Below, piece by piece: positions 1 through 7,502 of a stretch of 64,000 nucleotides of DNA. How positions within the stretch are numbered: the first letter of the stretch is position 1; the number at the start of each line of letters is the position of its first letter. The notes under the pieces are model-generated. The model did not search any database. It was not told the DNA's origin and saw only the letters and a list, made by a program, of their open reading frames with translations. This stretch comes from Chitinimonas arctica (GTDB taxonomy: Bacteria; Pseudomonadota; Gammaproteobacteria; Burkholderiales; Chitinimonadaceae), in NCBI RefSeq assembly GCF_007431345.1, contig NZ_CP041730.1, positions 4,154,001 through 4,218,000 on the forward strand. The letters are read 5' to 3'. A program made the position numbers and the translations under genes.

Positions 1-215
1 GTTTTTTGCTGTCCAGCTGTGCACTTACCCAATCCAATGAGAAGGCCCGGGCATGATACCTGCTGTCGCCAACTAGGGAAATCCGCAATAGTTAAGAGTT
101 TTCTAATTCTCACTGCAATAGCAGACCTTGTCTAACGTCTCGCGATGATGGGAGTAGTAAGGGGCGAACAGCCGTCCACCTAACGAATGGCCTCGACATA
201 CTCTATGGTCTAAGC

Positions 216-878
216 ATGTGCGGCCGCTACAACGTCATCGACAATCCTAACGTGCGCGAACTTTGTGCCACGCTGGGTATAAAGCTTTACCCAGACACAA
301 GGAAAAATATCGCCCCAGGCGGACAGGGGCAGTTTGTCGTTCAACGAGATGGGGAGCGCCAACTTCTCGACGGCATCTGGTCAGCGTTGATTCAGCCCAA
401 GCCGGAGGGTAGCGGCTATCGGCCCCACCCCGACTTCAAGACATTCAACGCTCGAAGTGACCGACTAGGCACTAGCAAGCTTTGGCGTAGGCTATACACC
501 TCCCAACGCGCCATTATCCCAACCAGCGGTTGGCATGAATGGGTAGGGAAGCAGTGCTACGAACTGAAGCCACTGGATGGGGCGCTGGCCTTCGGTGGCT
601 TGTATCAGGTGTATGCCTTTGGTGAAGAACTTGTCCCGGCATACACCATCATTACGTGTCCGCCGCATGCTGGGCTGTCGCATATCCACGACAAGAGCCT
701 TCCGCTCATCCTGCAGCTGGCTGACTTTGACGCATGGCTGGACCCAACATGGAAGCATCCCGAGATCTTTCAGTCGCTGATGCTGCCTAAGCTGCATGCT
801 GGTTTACAGATCACGCCGGTTGATTCACCAAAGGCGCTGGTGCCTGTCGGGCCAATGGAGGTCGTAGAGGCGGACTGA
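216..878 (+). CDS. SRAP / YedK-type abasic-site processing protein
   Basis: A 220-aa protein beginning Met-Cys-Gly-Arg. After Met removal, Cys2 is the residue that forms a thiazolidine crosslink with abasic sites in single-stranded DNA in the SRAP (HMCES/YedK) family. Other family landmarks are a mid-protein R-A-E-like region (FNARSD, near residue 78) and a GWHEW motif near 103-107. The length matches the family. It is a DNA-damage protection protein often carried by phages and islands. It lies left of the attachment repeat at 1128, so it is probably the last gene of a neighbouring element and not of the 53-kb prophage. The start is fixed by the catalytic Cys2. Confidence 0.9.
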   Translation: MCGRYNVIDNPNVRELCATLGIKLYPDTRKNIAPGGQGQFVVQRDGERQLLDGIWSALIQPKPEGSGYRPHPDFKTFNARSDRLGTSKLWRRLYTSQRAIIPTSGWHEWVGKQCYELKPLDGALAFGGLYQVYAFGEELVPAYTIITCPPHAGLSHIHDKSLPLILQLADFDAWLDPTWKHPEIFQSLMLPKLHAGLQITPVDSPKALVPVGPMEVVEAD

Positions 879-884
879 CTGTCC

Positions 885-950
885 AATTTCACATGTGACC
901 GCATGTGTGGAGCCGCAAGCCGATTGAAGCCACTGAACTGCGGGATACTT
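885..950. repeat. Element right-end sequence, similar to 53349-53410
   Basis: The stretch beginning CAATTTCACATGTGACC and continuing through AGCC..TTGAAGCC resembles 53349-53400 (CAATTTCACGTGTGACT ... AAGCCGTTTGAAGCC). Both lie shortly upstream of a tRNA-Thr 3'-end repeat, about 180 bp and 640 bp away. The CACRTGTGA cores could be recombinase arm sites; that is inference. Nothing gene-like is seen in 879-1127. Confidence 0.45.
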
Positions 951-1127
951 TCACAGCTCACTGTTTTGCTGTCGTGTGGGTCGGTCTGAAGCCTCTGACA
1001 GAAACTCGTCATGAATAGGTTTGACTGAGGCCGTGCAGGGCAGATTTCAGCAGGAAATGAACGCGGCAAACGCCAAATCATATTTACAAATCAATAGCTT
1101 ACGAACCAGATCTTGAAGCCCGTCGCG

Positions 1128-1172
1128 TTCGTAATGCGAAGGTCGTCAGTTCGATTCCGATCATCGGCACCA
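1128..1172 (+). repeat. Left attachment repeat (3' end of tRNA-Thr CGT)
   Basis: A 45-bp sequence starting TTCGTAATGCGAAGGTCG and ending CATCGGCACCA. It matches the anticodon-loop-to-CCA half of a thrW-type tRNA-Thr(CGT). It is repeated exactly at 54041-54085. The bases upstream (AGATCTTGAAGCCCG) are not a tRNA 5' half, so this copy is a remnant and not a gene. The integrase gene ends six bases away, as expected for the element's own attachment site. thrW is a well-known phage integration site (P22). Confidence 0.85.
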
Positions 1173-1177
1173 ATAAA

Positions 1178-2221
1178 TCAAAGACTTAGGCCACCTTTCC
1201 GGGTGGCCTTTTTCTCGGGTATGCTAAAACTATGCTGTAGCATGTCGTCGAGCTTCGCGGCATGTTCTGCTAAATGCTGTGGCGCCAGGTGAGCGTAGCG
1301 CCTGGCCATCTCTTGCGACTTCCATCCAAAAATCTCCTGTAGCGCATAAATCGGGGTGCCGTCCTGAACAAGCCACGATGCAGAAACATGGCGTAAGTCA
1401 TGCCAACGGAAGTTGTCGATGCCAGCCCGCTTCAGTGCAGCACGCCACGCCTTCGTATTGGCTTGCTTGATGGGGTTCCCCCGCCAGCAAAACACATGGG
1501 TTTCATGTTGACCGGCCCGCGACCTCAACACTTGAATCGCTGTTTCGTTCAACGGAATGCCGTGGTTCTCGCCATTCTTGAACTCCTCACCATCTACCCA
1601 GGCAACGCGCCTGTCCAAGTCCACACGATCCCACCGCAAGCCTAAAACGTTGGCTTGACGTAAACCAGTTGCCAGCGCAAAGACAACATATGCGCGTTGA
1701 TGCACCGGTAATTCTTTGATCAAGGCTTGCACGCGCTCCTTGGTCAGCCATCGCACACGTCCCTTTGGCACCGGGAAAAGCTTGACTGCAGGCGCCCTTT
1801 CAATCCAATCCCACTCTCGCTCGGCTTTCCGCAGCATTGCTCGTAAGATCGCAAGGTGCTTGTTCTTCGTGCCCGCCTTGCCGGTGTGCTTTTGAATCGA
1901 CTCTTGGATGTACGAACTTTTGATGGCATGCAACGCCATCCCTTCAAAAAAAGGTCGCCACCATCGAATGATGATCTTGTCATCATTCAACGATTTTTTG
2001 TGCGCCTTCTCCTGTAGCCAACGGACAGCCGCGTCATCAAAAGAACGTATTGGCCTATCGCCAATCTGATGCACCCTCCATAACTCGGCCTTCAGCCGGT
2101 CGTGGTACTCACGCGCCTGCTTCTCGTCGGCTGAGCGAGCAGAGTGTCTAACGTAAGTGCCGTCTGGTGCGACAAACCTAATGTGCCAGTTTCCGGATTT
2201 CTTTTGCTTGTAAATCGACAT
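1178..2221 (-). CDS. int: Tyrosine-recombinase integrase
   Basis: A 347-aa phage-type tyrosine recombinase. The N-terminal part (about 1-60) looks like an arm-binding domain, a SAM-like core-binding domain spans about 60-150, and the catalytic domain about 155-320. Visible catalytic residues are Arg188 (TGLRQANVLGLRW), His274 and Arg277 (WHDLRH), Trp300 in the usual His/Trp position, and Tyr309 (ARRYAHL). It should catalyse site-specific recombination at the tRNA-Thr 3' end; its stop codon lies just inside the left attachment repeat. Its 5' end overlaps the excisionase-like gene by 130 bp, which suggests coupled translation. Confidence 0.95.
   Translation of the reverse strand: MSIYKQKKSGNWHIRFVAPDGTYVRHSARSADEKQAREYHDRLKAELWRVHQIGDRPIRSFDDAAVRWLQEKAHKKSLNDDKIIIRWWRPFFEGMALHAIKSSYIQESIQKHTGKAGTKNKHLAILRAMLRKAEREWDWIERAPAVKLFPVPKGRVRWLTKERVQALIKELPVHQRAYVVFALATGLRQANVLGLRWDRVDLDRRVAWVDGEEFKNGENHGIPLNETAIQVLRSRAGQHETHVFCWRGNPIKQANTKAWRAALKRAGIDNFRWHDLRHVSASWLVQDGTPIYALQEIFGWKSQEMARRYAHLAPQHLAEHAAKLDDMLQHSFSIPEKKATRKGGLSL
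1188..1214 (+). terminator. Intrinsic terminator behind the left attachment repeat
   Basis: GGCCACC / GGGTGGCC hairpin followed by five T on the plus strand, 16 bp past the tRNA 3' end. It would stop transcription of an intact tRNA or readthrough entering the element. It lies inside the last codons of the leftward integrase gene. Confidence 0.7.
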
Positions 2222-2424
2222 GAAGGGGTATCCCTGTGTGCCGTCGCTTGCCGCGCGCCGGGAATGTAATCTCCCCGGAGATATGCTGCAAGGTCGGTCT
2301 CTAAAATAACGTAGGCACGGCCAACCTTACGGCCCGGCGCCTCGGATGCTTTGATTTTGTGCCGCAGGGTCTCTGGGTGGCATTGCGCCAGTGCTGCGGC
2401 CTGCTCAAGCGTGTAGGTCCGCAT
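2092..2424 (-). CDS. Excisionase-like helix-turn-helix protein
   Basis: A 110-aa protein starting MRTYTLEQAAALAQCHPETL. The first 55 residues form a MerR/excisionase-type helix-turn-helix of the kind used by phage Xis proteins to bend attachment-site DNA. I chose the start at 2424, not the upstream in-frame Met at 2484, because GGAGGGAGGGG lies just before it and the domain begins there. It is upstream of and overlaps int, the usual xis-int order. The long C-terminal tail (after about residue 60) lies in the int overlap and is not recognisable. Confidence 0.7.
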   Translation of the reverse strand: MRTYTLEQAAALAQCHPETLRHKIKASEAPGRKVGRAYVILETDLAAYLRGDYIPGARQATAHRDTPSCRFTSKRNPETGTLGLSHQTALTLDTLLAQPTRSRRVSTTTG

Positions 2425-2653
2425 CGATGCCCCTCCCTCCTCTACGAAGGCTGTACCGGTCAGGCAAGCCGCGAATGGACTCAACGACGACCGTTCCCTC
2501 CGCTGTCATCGCCTGCAGCTCCACGACAACAGCCTTCATGTCGAGGCGCAGGCAATGCGCCAAGTCGGCGGCAGTCACGCTGCTCCCAATCTGCAATGCG
2601 GCAACTAAAAGTGGCCTGGTATTCGTTCTGTTCAATGGTTTCTCCGTGTTCAT
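2405..2653 (-). CDS. Small winged-helix-like hypothetical protein
   Basis: An 82-aa protein (MNTEKPLNRT...). The middle (LLVAALQIGSSVTAADLAH followed by an EGTVVV hairpin) has the helix-turn-helix plus wing pattern of small phage DNA-binding proteins. The family is not recognised. It overlaps the xis-like gene by 20 bp in the same leftward operon, so it probably belongs to early gene control. Confidence 0.55.
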   Translation of the reverse strand: MNTEKPLNRTNTRPLLVAALQIGSSVTAADLAHCLRLDMKAVVVELQAMTAEGTVVVESIRGLPDRYSLRRGGRGIDADLHA

Positions 2654-2664
2654 CGGCTACGTCG

Positions 2665-2901
2665 CTAGACCGTTACCATTTGGCGGAGTGCATCGGCAGC
2701 CACGACTGCTACCGGCGCCACGTCCGCGTTAGCAATGCGGCGTAGTGCGGCGATAGCGATTGCGGTATCGCGCTGAAGGGCTTTCAGGTGCATTTCGGCG
2801 ATATCCGCCCGTACTGCCAGGTTGGCGTTATGGAATTCCAGATTGATCAAGGCGTCGTCGTCCGATTGACCACCGGACAGCGGGCTGAGGTCTATATACA
2901 T
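2665..2901 (-). CDS. Hypothetical early phage protein
   Basis: A 78-aa protein from MYIDLSPLSG, preceded by AGGAAG seven to eight bases upstream. That site favours this start over the in-frame Met 14 codons earlier. It is rich in Ala and Ile and predicted helical (residues 25-75). No family is recognised. It sits 11 bp from the next early gene. Confidence 0.5.
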   Translation of the reverse strand: MYIDLSPLSGGQSDDDALINLEFHNANLAVRADIAEMHLKALQRDTAIAIAALRRIANADVAPVAVVAADALRQMVTV

Positions 2902-3081
2902 GGGGTAGCTTCCTGATTTGGGTATCCCGACACCGGCACGCAATCTCGTCCGGGCAGGAAAAAGCCCCCAGCTTTTCGGGCTGTGGGGGCTTGGTGAAGG
3001 GAGATGACCAATCCGCCTACGCCGTAGTCCTTTTCAGGCTAATCGGCGAATTACGGACGGATTTCGGTCTTTGAGAGGGCG

Positions 3082-3738
3082 TCAGAATGGGATGTCATCT
3101 TCAAAATCATCAAAGCCACCGCCGCTAGCCGGACCGGCCTGGGGAGCATTGCTCTTGCCCACCGACAGCTTTTTGAGCGCCTTGTCCTTGAGCGAGGCCT
3201 TCATTCGATCAAGCATCTCGGCCTTGGGTGCCCGGCGCAGAATCTCGGAGGCCAGCATGCGGGTATCCGGGTTGAAGACGCTGTACAGATCTATCCGGTT
3301 GGCGACCTTAATTTCTTGCGCTTGATCAAGGTATTCCTCGGGCGCTAGTTGCAGCAGCAGGCCGATGCGCTTGCCGGCCAGGTCGGGATAGGTTTCCACA
3401 TCCTTCGGCACCTTGGCGCCGGCCTTGTGATCGTATAGCTCGATTGTCTGCCGCGTGGCCTGGATGCCACGTAGGGATAGGCACGTCATGATGGCGTGCA
3501 GCACATTATTGCCTGTGAGCATTTCGCCACTGGCCTTGGCCGTCCACAGCGTAATGCGCGCCTCTTGCTTATCGGTATCCTCGAAATGCAGTTCGATACC
3601 TTCGGTACCGGTGCGGCTGGATTTGACCGCAATGGCGTATTTAAAGGCGCCGATATACTCGCCCGTGGTTTGGATGCGGCTGGATTTCGCATCGGCCTTT
3701 TCGGCGGCCTTGGTGTCGAGATTATAAGAACGGGTCAT
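3082..3738 (-). CDS. Phage single-stranded-DNA-binding-like protein
   Basis: A 218-aa protein whose C-terminus is Gly-rich and ends DDFEDDIPF. This acidic, hydrophobic-tipped tail is the hallmark of bacterial and phage SSB proteins and recruits DNA-processing enzymes. The body (about 20-180) is a beta-rich region with no close named family that I recognise. It could be an OB-fold SSB of a divergent phage class. It lies next to the AAA ATPase and Gp157 genes, consistent with a recombination/replication module. Function is inferred from the tail and context. Confidence 0.65.
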   Translation of the reverse strand: MTRSYNLDTKAAEKADAKSSRIQTTGEYIGAFKYAIAVKSSRTGTEGIELHFEDTDKQEARITLWTAKASGEMLTGNNVLHAIMTCLSLRGIQATRQTIELYDHKAGAKVPKDVETYPDLAGKRIGLLLQLAPEEYLDQAQEIKVANRIDLYSVFNPDTRMLASEILRRAPKAEMLDRMKASLKDKALKKLSVGKSNAPQAGPASGGGFDDFEDDIPF

Positions 3739-3758
3739 GCAGATTCCTTATTGGAGTA

Positions 3759-4424
3759 TTAGGCAGCGGGTGCATGCGTGGTCGAAATGCCGTAGTAGTC
3801 GCATAGGCAGGTATCCACAGCAGCCAGGTCGTTGTCGATCAGTTGGTCGGGGAACATGTCGGGCGGCGCCTTGACCGTGTCGCTACCGTTGTTGATCGTG
3901 CTGAATTGGAAGCGGCGATCCGTCACCACGGTGCGCAGCACGATGGTGAACAAGCCTTCCAGGGTGATTTTGTCGTCCAGCAGCTTGCCGATGGTCTTCA
4001 TCTTCACGCGGCCGTATTCGTCGTTTTGCGTATGAGCAAGGATGTAGACCCGGACGTCGTCGGGCAGGTTGTTCGCGACGGTGAGGATGTCCCAGGCGTG
4101 CCGGCCGATCTCGGTGTACTTGTCGAACCCCCTCTCGTTGGATCTCCGCATGAACTCGTTCGCCAGCACATATTGGAAGTCGTCCAGCACGATGATCTTG
4201 CGGCTGGTCTTCTGCATCAGGTTGATGATGCGAGCGCTGAAGTCGCTGACGAAGATATTGCCGGGTTGTTTCTTCTCTCTGTCCATGCGCGCCCAGCCCA
4301 TCGCTCGGAATGGCAAGGGCTTGCGCACGGCCTGGATCAACAGCGTTTGTGCGGGATCAAGGTCGCGCAGGCTATAGGTCTTACCCGTCCCGGATTCGCC
4401 CAGGACGATGGTGGCAATACTCAT
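3759..4424 (-). CDS. Phage AAA/RecA-like ATPase
   Basis: A 221-aa P-loop NTPase. Walker A is GESGTGKT at residues 9-16 and Walker B is IIVLDDFQ near 72-79. The start MSIATIVLGE is chosen because the fold begins there; the longer in-frame reading upstream is an artefact of the overlapping frame. Proteins of this type next to an SSB-like gene act in phage recombination or replication (Sak4-like single-strand annealing ATPases are one possibility), but the subfamily is uncertain. Confidence 0.7.
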   Translation of the reverse strand: MSIATIVLGESGTGKTYSLRDLDPAQTLLIQAVRKPLPFRAMGWARMDREKKQPGNIFVSDFSARIINLMQKTSRKIIVLDDFQYVLANEFMRRSNERGFDKYTEIGRHAWDILTVANNLPDDVRVYILAHTQNDEYGRVKMKTIGKLLDDKITLEGLFTIVLRTVVTDRRFQFSTINNGSDTVKAPPDMFPDQLIDNDLAAVDTCLCDYYGISTTHAPAA

Positions 4425-4432
4425 GGGCTTCC

Positions 4433-4930
4433 TTATCGGATATCGAGGCGCTGACCGCGCGCCAGGTGGGCACCGGGCACATCGCGGCCGGCTTTGATGG
4501 CTTCGGCGATCAGCTTCTTGTCGGGCTGGGCCGGCGGGGGATCGGGTCGGCGCATAAACTCGGCCGGGATCTGGCTGGTGGCATCGATCACCACGCTTTC
4601 CGGATTGCTGCGGATCGCCACCTTGAAGTAGGGGCTTTCGATCACGCTGATTTGGGTCGCCTGCATCGCGCCCTTGAGATAGTCGCGCAGGTTCTCGGCC
4701 CGGCTTTCCATCGCGCGGCGGCGCTCCGCCATTTGTTTCTCGGCACCCTTGATGGCTTCGACATTGGCTTCGAGGTTGCGAATGAACATGGCGACGTTGG
4801 TCGCTTTGTGTTCCAGGGCGCCGGCTAAGCCTTCGAGGGTGTCGGCGATCATTTCCGGCGGTAGATCTAGGTCGGCGAGCTTCTCCGCCGCAGTGCGGTA
4901 TTCCTTGGCTAGTACGTATAAAGCGGTCAT
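4433..4930 (-). CDS. Siphovirus Gp157-like protein
   Basis: A 165-aa protein with the Gp157 pattern: an N-terminal helical region with MIADTLEGLAGALEHK, a long coiled-coil segment (about 40-90), then a beta segment (SPYFKVAIRSNPESVVI). Gp157 of Streptococcus phages is linked to phage-resistance phenotypes, and the family is common in early recombination modules. It lies 8 bp upstream of the ATPase gene and is probably co-translated with it. Confidence 0.85.
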   Translation of the reverse strand: MTALYVLAKEYRTAAEKLADLDLPPEMIADTLEGLAGALEHKATNVAMFIRNLEANVEAIKGAEKQMAERRRAMESRAENLRDYLKGAMQATQISVIESPYFKVAIRSNPESVVIDATSQIPAEFMRRPDPPPAQPDKKLIAEAIKAGRDVPGAHLARGQRLDIR

Positions 4931-4948
4931 GCATCTCCTTTTAGAAAG

Positions 4949-5095
4949 TCACGGTTCGAGCCAGCTGACCAGGGCGGATAAGCCGACCCAGCCGACCAAC
5001 CATAGGCAGGCCCAGGCAGCGATTTGCCAGGCTTGCGGTGGGGGCTCGGCAGGGGAAGGTTCCAGCCCTGGGCGGCTGGTAGAGGGTGGGATCAT
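4949..5095 (-). CDS. Small single-span membrane protein
   Basis: A 48-aa protein with a Pro-rich N-terminus followed by one strongly hydrophobic segment (AWACLWLVGWVGLSALV). Its start overlaps the stop of the zinc-ribbon gene by four bases. There is no strong ribosome site and no family. Small inner-membrane proteins in lambda-like leftward operons often affect superinfection, but that is only context. Confidence 0.4.
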   Translation of the reverse strand: MIPPSTSRPGLEPSPAEPPPQAWQIAAWACLWLVGWVGLSALVSWLEP

Positions 5096-5244
5096 TGAGG
5101 GGCTTTCTGGCGAGCCAGGTAGCCCGCAGTGATGTAGGCGCTGTCGCAATGGGTGCAGTCCAGATATCCGCGCCCCAGGGCATCGCCTATGTTGTTGCAA
5201 GCCGTGCAACGGCTGTACCAGCTTGGTTCATGCCTGGCGCTCAT
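5092..5244 (-). CDS. Small zinc-ribbon protein
   Basis: A 50-aa protein with two CxxC pairs (SRCTAC at 12-16 and DCTHC at 29-33), enough to bind one zinc. The start overlaps the upstream gene stop as ATGA, typical of this operon. Such mini zinc ribbons are frequent in phage early regions. The specific role is unknown. Confidence 0.6.
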   Translation of the reverse strand: MSARHEPSWYSRCTACNNIGDALGRGYLDCTHCDSAYITAGYLARQKAPQ

Positions 5245-5480
5245 GCAGCCATCCGCCAGCAGTAATCGTCCTCGCGCTGGCCCAGCACCTGTTCGATTTC
5301 GAGGATCTGTTCCTCGTTCAGCAGCGGCAGGATGTTGACGTCGCCTGCCATGGCACGCGTGGTGATGTATTCCTCGGCACAACCGGGATAGAAGGCGCTG
5401 CGTGCTTCCGGTGGTGCGTAGTCGTAGGTAACTTCCAGTTCGACGCCCCGGTAGAGGACGAATCGGGTAAATGACAGCAA
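5241..5480 (-). CDS. Hypothetical early phage protein, probable TTG start
   Basis: About 79 aa. The recognisable part runs from FVLYRGVELEVTYDY to the acidic C-terminus EDDYCWRMAA and resembles short phage proteins with a VEYDY-type strand. No ATG is suitable; a TTG at 5480 follows GGAG by seven bases and is the best start. Upstream sequence in the same frame is low quality and contains a terminator hairpin, so it is excluded. It is the first gene of the leftward operon. Confidence 0.5.
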   Translation of the reverse strand: MLSFTRFVLYRGVELEVTYDYAPPEARSAFYPGCAEEYITTRAMAGDVNILPLLNEEQILEIEQVLGQREDDYCWRMAA

Positions 5481-5528
5481 GCAAGGACTCCAAAAAAATC
5501 GCCGCGCACTGCAGGCGCAGCGGGCGGC

Positions 5529-5553
5529 GAAAAACGCCTGTGTTACCAGGCGT
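5529..5553 (-). terminator. Leftward hairpin-plus-U terminator ahead of the early operon
   Basis: On the minus strand ACGCCTG / CAGGCGT (perfect 7-bp stem, 6-nt loop) is followed by five U. It lies between the operator cluster at 6091 and the first early gene, where lambda-like phages keep an antitermination-controlled terminator. Confidence 0.55.
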
Positions 5554-6090
5554 CCGAGGCAAAAGGTTGAGGGGCGGCCCTCAAGGCCGGGAACTGGCCA
5601 GCATTTACTGCCACACAAGGCTTCCGACCGGACGTGGCAGCCCAATTCCCGGGCTTGAAGGCACCCGACTTTCCGGGTGGTCAGCAGCTTAGGCACATTC
5701 GCGGCTGCGTCGCGTTTCTCCCGCCTAACGGCGCCCCATGTGCCATGGTGGAGGGACTTTTCCATGAAACAAGACAACCGACTATCTGGCAGTGATCCAA
5801 TCGGTTCGCTTGTGCGCTTATCGTGTGAAGCGCGGCACCCTCAGCCTTACGGTGGCTGGGCGACACGTCCGGTGATCTCGCGCCACCGGCTGGCGCCTTC
5901 CACGTGTCTGCTACCTCATCTGCGCTAAGGGCGTGATACCCATCTACCCGCCGGCCCGCTCTTGCGCTTCCGGCTGTGCATCGCATCGGTTTGAGACCGT
6001 GGCGTGATTTCCTGCTGCGTTGTTAAAGATCGGGCGGCGCTGGGCCTCTGGAGCCGGTGACGTGGCGTGCATCGGCTCGACAGAGTGTAC
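5554..6090. other. 537-bp leader between operators and early operon
   Basis: No convincing gene is seen on either strand. A plus-strand 54-codon frame at 5764 has a GGAGG site but an unlifelike composition. The minus-strand 101-codon frame has no ribosome site. It probably serves as the long leader of the leftward transcript. A CACCCG/CGGGTG hairpin lies near 5662. Confidence 0.4.
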
Positions 6091-6153
6091 TGTAAGCGCA
6101 CTTACATTTTGATGCAAGTGATTTGTAAGTTAGTGGTATAAGCGGTCTGTAAG
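6091..6153. promoter_or_regulatory. Putative left operator cluster (TGTAAG repeats)
   Basis: TGTAAG-CGCA-CTTACA is a perfect 6-bp inverted repeat at 6091-6106. TGTAAG recurs at 6124-6129 and 6148-6153. Three related half sites in an AT-rich patch between the repressor gene and the leftward operon are what an OL/PL region looks like. The binding protein would be the S24 repressor or Cro. This is inference from position and symmetry. Confidence 0.6.
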
Positions 6154-6202
6154 TAAATATTGCCATGCCTAGGTACGCTGCCGACTGAGCTGAACGAGCA
6201 AC

Positions 6203-6228
6203 AAAAAGCCCGCCAAAAGGGCGGGCTG
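6203..6228 (-). terminator. Terminator of the repressor gene
   Basis: Minus strand AGCCCGCC / GGCGGGCT stem with a short loop followed by TTTTTG, about 50 bp beyond the repressor stop codon. Confidence 0.8.
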
Positions 6229-6276
6229 CTGAGTTAGGAAGTGGGATCGTTGCCCGCCAAGATAGGCGGATGGGGG

Positions 6277-6993
6277 CTATATGTCGTTTTGCACCTGTAC
6301 TGCTCGTCCGAGGATGCGCAATGCATCCCCGTTGCCTTTATTGACATGCCAGTCTGGATGTCGAATCTTGTCTGGATTGTCCGAACTGATTCGGACCGAG
6401 CCATCGGCTTCCATGAAGATGCGCTTGATATAGAACTGGCCCTGGTAATCGATGGCGTACACATTGCCATTCCGAGCATTGACATCGGCCGTATTGATGG
6501 TCACCGAGGCGCAGTCTTGCACTGCGGGCGACATGCTGTCCCCGTCTGCCATGATAGTGACCAACTTGGTTGGGTCAAAGCCCTTACGGTTACACCAGCC
6601 CTTACGGAACCGGTTGGGCGTGCCTTTGGTATCTATTTCCCACTGAAGCCGGCCACCGCCGGCAGAAGCTTTTAACGTCAATCTCGCTACTTCCACTTCG
6701 TCTTCTTCTAAAGGATCCCCGTCTTCAAAGGTACGGATGGGGCGTGGTTCCGTACTGATATTGCCTTGCCCATGTGGGGAGCGCTCCCCCTTGCCGGTCG
6801 CCAGCCAAATCGGGTGCACATTCAAGTGCATGGCGGCCTTCAGCAGGTTCTCCCCTTTGATGGACTTGGTTGCGCCTGTACACCAGCCATTGACTGCAAC
6901 TGATGAGACGCCGATTCGTCGGGCTAACTCGGACTGGTCCAGCCCTGCGAGTAGCAGGGCTTCGGAAATCCGATCTTTAAGTAGAGTGCTCAT
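6277..6993 (-). CDS. LexA/CI-type phage repressor (S24 peptidase)
   Basis: A 238-aa repressor. An N-terminal XRE helix-turn-helix spans about 5-60 (SELARRIGVSSVAVNGW). A linker carries Ala111-Gly112, the type of bond cut in LexA/CI self-cleavage, and the C-terminal S24 domain has Ser153 (GDSM) and Lys190 (YIKRI) as the catalytic dyad. It should hold lysogeny by binding the operators at 7043-7068 and 6091-6153 and be inactivated by RecA-stimulated autocleavage. The start MSTLLKDRIS is chosen because the DNA-binding domain begins there; an in-frame extension upstream would cross the operator. Confidence 0.93.
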   Translation of the reverse strand: MSTLLKDRISEALLLAGLDQSELARRIGVSSVAVNGWCTGATKSIKGENLLKAAMHLNVHPIWLATGKGERSPHGQGNISTEPRPIRTFEDGDPLEEDEVEVARLTLKASAGGGRLQWEIDTKGTPNRFRKGWCNRKGFDPTKLVTIMADGDSMSPAVQDCASVTINTADVNARNGNVYAIDYQGQFYIKRIFMEADGSVRISSDNPDKIRHPDWHVNKGNGDALRILGRAVQVQNDI

Positions 6994-7042
6994 ATAAGCA
7001 AGCTTACCAAGTAATTTCAATTTTGTGCTTATACATACTTTG

Positions 7043-7068
7043 ACTATACGTGTAAATTCACTTATAGT
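7043..7068. promoter_or_regulatory. Repressor/Cro intergenic operator
   Basis: ACTATACGTG - 6 bp - CACTTATAGT is an inverted repeat matching in 9 of 10 positions, seven bases before the Cro-like start codon. A further half site, GTGCTTATAC, lies at 7025-7034. It is placed to control the divergent repressor and cro promoters. Confidence 0.7.
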
Positions 7069-7074
7069 TACGTC

Positions 7075-7269
7075 ATGAAAAAAGCATTCGTCTTCTCTCT
7101 CCTTGGTGGCGCCTCTCAAACAGCCCGGACCTTGGGCATCTCACAGCCTGCCGTGACGCAGTGGTCCGAAGACATCCCTGACTCGGCCATCGGGCGCATT
7201 GCCCGGCTACGACCTGACGTACTGCGCGGGTGGTGGAAAGCAGAGCGCAAGGTGCGTCAGGTCGCATAA
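7075..7269 (+). CDS. Cro-like transcriptional regulator
   Basis: A 64-aa protein with the compact Cro fold: a helix-turn-helix at about 12-32 (SQTARTLGISQPAVTQW), followed by IPDSAIGRIARLRPDV. It is divergent from the S24 repressor and the first gene of the rightward operon, exactly the cro position. It should repress the repressor and early promoters during lytic growth. Confidence 0.85.
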   Translation: MKKAFVFSLLGGASQTARTLGISQPAVTQWSEDIPDSAIGRIARLRPDVLRGWWKAERKVRQVA

Positions 7270-7412
7270 GTCCGCGCACTTACTCTGGGGCCGGCTTTCG
7301 CCGCTCCAAGCCATACGCCGCAGTGTAGGGCGTACTCCCCAAACAAAATACGTTCGAGGTAACCCGCGCATGAACATTTAACGGTGCCGCCTTAGGTGAG
7401 CGGATTGAGGTG

Positions 7413-7475
7413 CTGCTGGTACGCAGCAGAAAAGGTAAAGCCCCGCAGGCGTTAGCGCGCCTAGGTGCGGGGCTT
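7413..7475 (+). other. Two hairpins in the early rightward leader
   Basis: CTGCTG / CAGCAG (7413-7429, 5-nt loop) and the longer AAGCCCCGCA / TGCGGGGCTT (7438-7475, perfect 10-bp arms with a secondary GGCG/CGCC stem inside). The second lacks a clear U run. They lie between cro and the next gene, where lambda has tR1 and nut; a terminator or antitermination role is inference. Nothing else is seen in 7270-7502. Confidence 0.4.
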
Positions 7476-7502
7476 CATGTTCGAGCAAGAACGAAGGAAA
7501 TT

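Noticed and set aside
1128..1172. Functional tRNA-Thr gene
   Set aside because: Only the 3' half is present; no D arm or acceptor 5' strand upstream. The same holds for 54041-54085.
5764..5928. 54-codon plus-strand frame with a GGAGG site
   Set aside because: Composition rich in Pro, Arg and His and no family; lies in the leader of the leftward operon. Left as part of the leader description.
5681..5986. 101-codon minus-strand frame as a possible antiterminator
   Set aside because: No ribosome site, no basic Arg-rich N-type motif at its start, unlifelike composition.
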